From NCBI GenBank assembly GCA_009809945.1, contig WTPW01000409.1:311166-375165 (forward strand): a DNA stretch of 64,000 bases, given 5' to 3'. Origin of the DNA: Gigaspora margarita. Taxonomy: Eukaryota; Glomeromycota; Glomeromycetes; Diversisporales; Gigasporaceae. Made by a program: the position numbers and the translations under genes. The notes beneath the pieces are model-generated. The model searched no databases. It saw only the letters and a list, made by a program, of their open reading frames with translations, and was not told the DNA's origin. This document shows positions 57,390-64,000 of this stretch, in pieces (position 1 is the first letter of the stretch; each line of letters starts with the position of its first letter).

Positions 57390-57840
57390 TAATCATCTGT
57401 TAGAAAACTGGTTCTTGTGCACAGCCCACTGATTGAATGAATTTATCTAAATCAGAAAGGACATTAAATGCAAGATCAAAGAAGCTTCGATATGGTGTGA
57501 TTTTGCCATTCGAATGGAAAAAATTGTGGGATAGAAGATAAAAATTAGGAATCCTATTAGAAGTAAAATAGTATAAAATGAACAACAAATATACCTTTCA
57601 GTAGCATGAATTAATTAAGTGTATCGTTAACTTGTTTGTAAATAAAGATTAGAAACTGATCTTGGTTTCTGTATTCCTGTTTATAAAAATAAACTGTCCC
57701 ATCACCTTATACCTGATATCCCTTAGCCTTGCCAAATCATACCGCCTCTCATATTGGGTATATTGTAAGATGTTTCTTTTGTCTTTATGCTTGGTAGTTG
57801 TCCGTTCTGTGATGCTGGCCCAGATTTCTGGCTCTAACAA
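57390..57840 (-). pseudogene. Unrecognised host-like exon fragments
   Basis: Two minus-strand stretches have plausible splice borders. One is about 57709-57832 (after TTGTTAG, before GTATAAGG) and encodes EIWASITERTTTKHKDKRN and a Tyr/Arg-rich end. The other is about 57407-57560 (after TTCTAATAG) and ends with GCAQEPVF and a stop. I do not recognise a family. They may be remnants of a host gene or chance. Higher-complexity sequence than the surroundings supports some former coding. Confidence 0.3.
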
Positions 57841-58172
57841 TATGGATCAGCAATTAAATTTTAGTAATTTTAAGGCTAAGAAGATATATTAAGTTACAGA
57901 AATTTACATGTACTGAAACTAAGAATATTTTATGAATATTCGAATTCTTCAACTATTTAACTATGACAATTATAGTACTTAATACCTTTAAATTTGAATG
58001 GTCAATTCCTATAATTAAAATAATGAAGGGACCACTAATGGATTAGACAGTTTGCCTCAATATTAATTGGGGCTTATGTTTTTATTTTCATTTAGTGCAT
58101 TAAGTAAGCAAATTATTATATTGGTTTAATTTGAATCTAAAAACTTATTAATGAATAACTTTTAAATTTCAG

Positions 58173-58640
58173 ATACTAATGGAAATAACAGTACAAATAA
58201 TGCCTTCCTTCTCGATATAAGTCAAAAAAATAATTATGAATAGATTACATCTTATGATCCTCTTAAGCCATTCCAATCAGTCAAAACTATGACAATACCA
58301 TTAGTAACTTCTAGCGCTTCACCAAGAATTATTTTACAATATATAACTACTCTAACAATGTTGTCGCAATTATTGGTATTGCATTTGGTGCAATTCTAGA
58401 GTAGGGATATGACCCAGTTGGTCTATAATCGGGTAACTGAACTGAACCGAAAGAAATCCAGTTAACCGATTGAATAAAATGCTTAATTTGTTAATCCGAG
58501 ATAATCAGTTGATAGTTGGGTAACCAGTTAATCTGTCATAACCTTTAAAGGTCGGCCTAGGATCTGACTGTTACCTCCCTAAAATTTATTTTTTTCTTTA
58601 TAGAGGGCATGATTATCACTATCATTGTCTGCATAGGAGA
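58173..58640 (+). pseudogene. Kelch-protein C-terminus with membrane segment, interrupted
   Basis: After an acceptor-like AAATTTCAG the plus strand reads TNGNNSTNNAFLLDISQKNN, then a YDPLKPFQS stretch, a Ser/Thr-rich linker and VVAIIGIAFGAILE. This matches the end of Glomeromycotina kelch-repeat membrane proteins: last kelch blade (YEWITSFDPLKP type), linker, then one transmembrane helix. The helix is cut at about 58402. Cytoplasmic-side sequence resumes near 58601 (MIITIIVCIGEEESN). A stop and frame changes are present. The N-terminal kelch repeats are not in the window. Confidence 0.6.
58403..58581. mobile_element. Possible small hAT-like insertion in the kelch remnant
   Basis: TAGGGATATGACCCAG at the left and CTGTTACCTCCCTA at the right are weakly inverted. 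GGTAACTGAACTGAACC and GGTAACCAGTTAATC words lie inside, like the end arrays of the other hAT-like elements. No exact target duplication. The segment may lie in a former intron, since CTTTATAG follows. Confidence 0.35.
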
Positions 58641-58719
58641 AGAGGAAAGCAACACGGACTTCCTGAGGTTTAATTCACTGAACTATGAGATGAAAATAGT
58701 TTGAATGCATCCACCTTGA

Positions 58720-59289
58720 ATTTTACATAATATAACCCATTATTTTGCTTCTTGTTTTACATTTACTTTTTTATCTATTGCTTTTTACTTTGAGTTGTCT
58801 TAGGACTTGTTTTATCATTTGAATCTGAATCAAATGAAGCTTAATTGAATAGTTTGAAAACAATAGATTATATGACTAGTTTAATTACAAAATATCTATT
58901 TAAATTTTATTTTGCAAATACAGATCAGAAAAAAACAAAAAAAATTTAAAAAAAGAAAAACAAAAAAATAAAACTAAAAAAATGAAAAATATCAAAGTTG
59001 CAAAGACAACTATGGTATATAAATCATATATGCCTTTGGTACAGCTAATTAGAAAAACAGTACAAAGTATATATGCAAAATGAATACAATAGGTAAAATG
59101 GGTTAAATATCATAGTATTGTTTTTTAGTTAAACCCAAATATTAAAATTTTATAGGTGGGTAAAATATTGTATGATAAGTATTTTTTTAAAATCTACTCT
59201 AAATTTATTTTTTTTTTTGTTTATACAAATGAGAATTAGGAAACATGTTAGCGAATTTATCATTTTGTTTTAGGAATAGTATTTGAGAA
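58720..59289. other. AT-rich spacer, nothing recognised
   Basis: It lies between the kelch remnant and the C-terminus of the dead hAT transposase. No paired repeats were seen. Confidence 0.45.
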
Positions 59290-62200
59290 ACCAATTTTGG
59301 TTTTAAGCTAGAATGACGAGGGTAATATTATTTTTGGTATCAGAGAAAATACGTTCGCTAGAGGCTGAAGTAGTGGGAATAGCAAGTTATTTTCAGGCTA
59401 GTTTAGAAAGGTTTGGGAATCAAGAATGTTGCTGCTTCTACTATAAAAGAGGATCAGAATCACTAAAAACCACAGGAGTCTGTCTAAGATCAAGGTAATA
59501 ATTTAATTCATCCATAGATTCTTGTGACTTTTGGGATTTGCCAAATATCATGTCTTTAAACATGTTATTGGAAGAAATTTGTTGGGTTGGATGAAATAGG
59601 ATGTTCTTTTGATGGTGGTATAAATTGGTAAAGCTGAAGTCAACACTCTTCAATGGTTTGATTATGAATATCATCATTTGCAAAGGCCATTTCCTTTAGT
59701 CGGGGTCCAAGAGTATAGCAAGAAGGCAAATTTGTGATGTGCGGTCCCAATATTCAAAAAGTGAGTTACTAAATTATATTTTTTATTTCTTTTACAATTA
59801 TTTCAGGATTGTTTTGATTTTCTTGAATATTAAAGAATACATCACTTTCTTCTTCAGATAAATCTAATTCTAAATCAAAATTAGATGTTTCTTGAAAATC
59901 TATTTAGTAGTAAAAAAGATTATGTGATTAGTTTTGATTGTAATCTAAATAGTAGAACTAATTGCTTATAATTCTTTCAATTTGCAGTTTGTTTAGTCGA
60001 ATTTTGAGTAAAAACTATGTTTAACCATACAATTTGCAAATTTGATCAGACTTATTAGTTCTACTATATACACATTACTCTGGATATATAAACTTTTTTT
60101 TTATTAATAAAAAAAGTTCAAATATCAATATAGAAAAATTTTATTATGATGTCATTATATCTAGATGTTGATATAACCAGAATAATATTTTTAGATTACA
60201 ATTAAATTAGCTGTGTAAATTATAATAAAAATTTCAACTTAAAATATTTATACTCTCATCATTATTATAGTTATCTTCACCAAAATTTGGTGCATACTTA
60301 AATTTCATTGCTTCTATCAAAGGGTGAATAAATGATATAGTAGGATATCATGCACCACTTAAATATTCTGTAGCACTATTAAAAGGTTCTAATAGCTCAA
60401 TTAGCTTTTGAACAAGCTCCCATTCATTATCACATAACATCAAGCTTTGTAGATTTCTGCAATCTTTTCATGAATCCAGATCTTCTTTAAGAGAAAATGT
60501 AGCTAAAAGCTATTTGATGGCATGACGCAGTTCAATTAGCCTTTTTTACGATCAATATTTGGAGTTCCAACAAGTAGAAACATCTTTAATAATTCGTAAT
60601 GTAGAGGTAAAATTCTCAACACGAATTTTACACCCAACTAATATTTCATCTGCATCTTCTGAGTTGCCATCATAATTCTACAATACCTATAGGTCCTAGT
60701 ATCACTAGTAATCAAGGTAGCAGTCGCATGATTTTTTAATATTATAATTGTATATTACTAAAAATTTGATCAAAATTTTTATTATTGGAATTCTTTGATT
60801 ATGCTGACACTAAGACTTTTTACAATATAAGCACTTTGTATAGGTTTCAGTAAATCGTATTTATATAATTTCAGAAACATGTTTTTAAAAATTCCAAATT
60901 ACATAAAAACTAATTTATTGAAACTTATCATATATTATACAAAATTACAGTAATTTTACAACCTACCTGAATTATCTGATAAAGCCAAATTATCTTTAGA
61001 TAAGTTATATAAATCTTTTTGGTTGTTTTTTGCATACTTCAGTTTGAGCATTATCTAATCTTTGACTTTGTTTAGATGAATCAAAAAATTTAACCAAGTC
61101 TTGAATATGTTGTATTTGATGATGCTTTTTCTTGAAAGCACAATTAATCGATATCTGAAGAGTATGTGCTACACATGGCAATCTTTCTACACTATTTCAG
61201 CCTTGTATAGCCACTACCATGTTGCTACCATTATCAGTAACGATGTATAAAACTTTAGTTAATAGATTAAACTCAGAAACTATGTGAACAAGAAATTCTC
61301 TAATAACATGACCAGTATGGGGATATGGTATCTTCTCTAAACAAAGTAAGATTTTATTTAACTTGAATTGGTCATTTATCCAATGTGCAGTTACTCCAAT
61401 ATACCCAGTTTTATTTCTTGCAGTCCAAAGATCAGTGGTAAAAGAAACTGTTTGACAACTTTTTTCTAGAAGATCCTTTATTTGATCTTTTGCACTTAAA
61501 TTCGCCATTGATAATTCTTTTTTTAATGCTCTATAAGAAGGTCAACAAAAAGCAGGATCTATTTGCAACATAAATCTACAGAATCCTTTTCTATTAATAG
61601 TATCAAATGGACAGTTATCAATAACAAGCCATTCTACAACAGCACAATGAATATTAATTAGTAATTTGCAAGAGATAGAAAGAATTACTATAGTAATACT
61701 ATATATACATGAGGGGATATTAAATATAATAAAAACAATTAATACCTATAATCTAGAGCCAGAATTAAAATTTCTCAATTCCTGTCAAGTTAACATCTTT
61801 TGCATTGCTAACCAAACTGTAGAGGCAAGTTTTCTCTTTCTAATAGTGGTAAAATCATCAAAATTGGCCTAATATACCAAAAGATATTCTCATTTTTGTC
61901 TTTATGATCATATGAAATTTCTTTGCAGATCTGCAAAGAAATTTCATATAGCTACAAAGACAAAAATAAGAATACCTCTTGATATATTAGACCAATTTTG
62001 ATGATTTTACCACCATTAGAAAGAGAAAACTTGTCTCTACAGTTTGGCTAGCAATGCAAAAGATGTTGGCTTGACAGGAATTGTGAAATTTTAAATCCAG
62101 CTCCAGATTATATGTATTAATTGTTTTTATTATTTAATATCCCCATTTCTATATATAGAAATTCTGTACATCTTTCACGAATCACGAATTAAGTTTTTTC

Positions 62201-62872
62201 TCCTTTATAAGGAACAACACACTGCAACATATCTTCAATTGTTTGTTGTGAGCCTCGTATATTACTCTAAATTTATTAATTTTGTTAATTTTTTTTATTA
62301 CTGACTAAAAATTAAAATATAATATTACAGTATTAATAGGCAAAATTCGAATATAATATGATTTTGCAAATGTGCATATCTGCAAAATCATATAATAGTG
62401 TAGAGTGACAAATTGAATAAACATTTGAATTTTGCCTATTTAATATGTTAAATCTTTAAATTTTATTATTACAAATCTAATTGTTTACCTTTTTTTGAAA
62501 ATCAACTATATCATGTTCATCTGCAAGATGCGAATTCATATTTGCCATTGACCAACCAGGTAGATACTTATATGATGTTCCGCAAATTTTTTCACCTCCA
62601 TTATTATCTTTAATTTTAATTTTACATATTGATTGTTCACCCTCTACTTCAAAATACTTTCAGCATTTCACGACTAATTGACCTGATTGATGACGACATT
62701 TGGTTTTTTTCTGGATATTTTGTTTTGTTTGGGAACTTTCAGATTGAGAAACATTTGAAGTTTCTTAAGTATATTCCGTTTGTAAAGTTTGTTCTAAATC
62801 GCTATCTGACATTTTTATGCTTTGGAATAAAAGTTTAAGAAGGTCATTATTTATTAATTTTTTTGTAGCCAT
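59290..62872 (-). pseudogene. Second decayed hAT transposase
   Basis: Minus-strand order starts with MATKKLINNDLLKLLFQS at 62872. A BED finger follows at about 62480-62760 (SMANMNSHLADEHD). The RNase H-like core is at 61190-61560 (FTTDLWTARNKTGYIGVTAH, IVTDNGSNM), then LPCVAHTLQIS near 61160 and FFDSSKQSQRLDNAQ near 61060. The hAT dimerisation end at 59300-59680 has YYLDLRQTPVVFSDSDPLL and IPTTSASSERIFSDTKNN. Several stops and frame changes kill it. The 456-bp palindrome at 61703-62158 lies between BED and core. Only distantly similar to the hAT at 41105-43374. Element ends were not found. Confidence 0.8.
61703..62158. repeat. 456-bp palindrome with almost no spacer
   Basis: The centre is at TGCAGATCTGCA (about 61926-61937). 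Arms of about 220 bp run outward through AAAGAAATTTCATAT, TGGTAAAATCATCAAAATTG, CAAGTTTTCTCTTTCTAAT and GGGGATATTAAATA, ending near CTATATATA on both sides. Arms look about 90 percent alike. No coding sense. It is an insertion in, or a local inverted duplication within, the hAT transposase gene. Confidence 0.9.
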
Positions 62873-62875
62873 TTT

Positions 62876-63421
62876 TACTAATAGAATTGCACAAAAGGCT
62901 ATTGGATACAATATAATTCATTATATTTAAGAATTAATTATTTTATTGTTGTTGATATAGAACATTGATACAAAGACTATTGTTAGATACATATATAGTA
63001 TGGTGTTTGTCTTTTTTTAAAAAAAATTTACACATAGTTCTATTATTCTTTTAGTTTAATTTTGCTTATATTACAGATAAAGAATACCATAATTTCATGA
63101 AATAATGCGAAATAATGCTACTTGGTGCATTATTTTGGATATATGCGCATTAATTAGAGTATGCACATGGGTGTTACTTCAAGACAAGAAGTAATTTTTA
63201 ATAAGATTATTTCAAATAATGATCTAGTACTTTTATCAAATACTTTATATATGAAGTGTGCATTATCTAGGGATGCACATGGGTGTTATTTTAAAGCCTC
63301 ATATACTATTTTAGAAGGAGCACACAATTTTCTAAATAACCCCATGCCCAATATTTTGCGAAATATGGTAGTATTTCAGAATTAAGACCCTGAATATTAA
63401 CTGAATATAGCACAATTAAAA
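62876..63421. other. AT-rich spacer with a direct repeat
   Basis: ATGCACATGGGTGTTA occurs at about 63162 and 63274 in the same orientation. One copy is preceded by TAGGG and the other by TAGAG. These may be ends of related hAT-like elements, but no inverted partners were found. Confidence 0.45.
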
Positions 63422-63962
63422 TGTTAGTGCAGTACTTGGTATTATGTTCAATAGTACTATATTATACACTTGCAGAGCCATAGTTCTGTAGTTAGACCTA
63501 GATATCATATTCTAATCAAGTTATATTTTGATTAGATTTGATCTAGTCTTAATCTTGGAATTATTATAGTAGTGTTATAGAATGAGTTTTAATATTATTT
63601 TCTTATTTTAATTTTTATTGCGTAGTTAATTTTATTATATATTATTGTTATTATAAATAGTTAAATAGAAGAACAAATGAAATGGTTACCATTTCTACCA
63701 TTTCTACATTTCTACCATTTCTACTGTTTCTACCGTTTCTACTGCTAATGATAAAAAGATATATAAACCCTAGCTTTCTGCTTTTCTGTACATTAGCTTT
63801 AGCTTTAAGCTTAGACTCAGATTTCCCTCTCCTCCCTATAATGTTTAGGAATAGTTATTTATCTTGAATATTATATAATAAATAAATAAAATATCTTTGC
63901 CCAATAAATACTCTCTTGCTCTTTGATAAATAAATATAACGAACCGCTCTAGTGAAGTAACA
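63422..63962 (+). mobile_element. Possible LTR-like segment (retrotransposon fossil)
   Basis: The segment begins TGTTA and ends TAACA, and contains TATATAAACCC near 63759 followed by several AATAAA words, the layout of an LTR. No primer-binding site, coding region or second LTR is visible before the window ends, so this is weak. Confidence 0.2.
63684..63752. repeat. Microsatellite, 9-bp unit
   Basis: About seven copies of CATTTCTAC, the last ones drifting to TGTTTCTAC and CGTTTCTAC. Confidence 0.85.
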
Positions 63963-64000
63963 TTCCACTTGCACACCGCTTCATATCTTCTCTGACTCTT

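Noticed and set aside
57059-57392. Overlapping frames on both strands rich in LGQTWV/PDLGWVRPEL
   Set aside because: They arise from the GACCTGGGTC end array of the hAT-like element.
61703-62158. Palindrome taken as duplicated transposase exons
   Set aside because: Neither arm gives hAT coding sense in any frame, and the flanking hAT pieces are not repeated.

Overview
This window reads as nuclear DNA of an arbuscular mycorrhizal fungus (Glomeromycotina, Rhizophagus-like). The call rests on extreme AT-richness, short GT-AG introns, one intact BTB-BACK-TLDc gene, and decayed pieces of gene families that are strongly expanded in those fungi: Sel1 repeats, kelch proteins with a C-terminal membrane segment, and kinases with a WTSGNKDID-type leader. 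The genus is inference. No tRNA, rRNA or CRISPR was seen. A few N bases occur near 944-998, 9943, 9968 and 53854.

Layout. 1-1560 is T-rich low-complexity DNA. 1594-12495 holds a decayed LINE (endonuclease, reverse transcriptase, RNase H, Cys-His tail, A-rich end) broken up by five DNA transposons: two hAT-like elements (one carrying a kinase fragment), two PIF/Harbinger-like MITEs, and a nearly whole 2.7 kb pogo element with a three-exon transposase. 12496-19400 is repeats and MITEs, ending in a long foldback with a Harbinger MITE in one arm. 19400-24640 contains the only intact host gene (21083-22668, minus strand) and a Sel1 gene fragment split by a hAT MITE with an exact 8-bp target duplication. 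24640-36990 is a field of non-autonomous elements, including a 1.84 kb giant palindrome (29044-30880) nested in a larger TIR element. 37000-40010 is a dead Mutator-like transposon (MULE) with a SWIM zinc finger and three insertions. 41105-43374 is a dead hAT transposon, followed by a minisatellite (43795-44760).

45661-57310 is a second LINE on the minus strand, with an A-tail at 45661-45686. Its 5' end is preceded by about four 290-bp tandem units that look like promoter monomers. It is interrupted by a 1.68 kb Harbinger-type element that carries a truncated copy of the giant palindrome, and its monomers carry three more MITEs. 57390-58640 has fragments of host genes. 59290-62872 is another dead hAT transposon, split by a 456-bp palindrome with almost no spacer. 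The window ends in AT-rich DNA with a short microsatellite and a possible LTR-like segment.

The host contributes one working gene. Almost everything else is transposons nested in transposons. Tandem copies and palindrome arms inside the window preserve the empty sites, so several target duplications (TAA, TTA, TTACCAAC) can be verified here. The most unusual signals are the giant palindrome built on a 326-bp period, a hairpin cassette shared by three elements with unrelated ends, the kinase fragment inside a hAT-like element, and the LINE with tandem 5' monomers.
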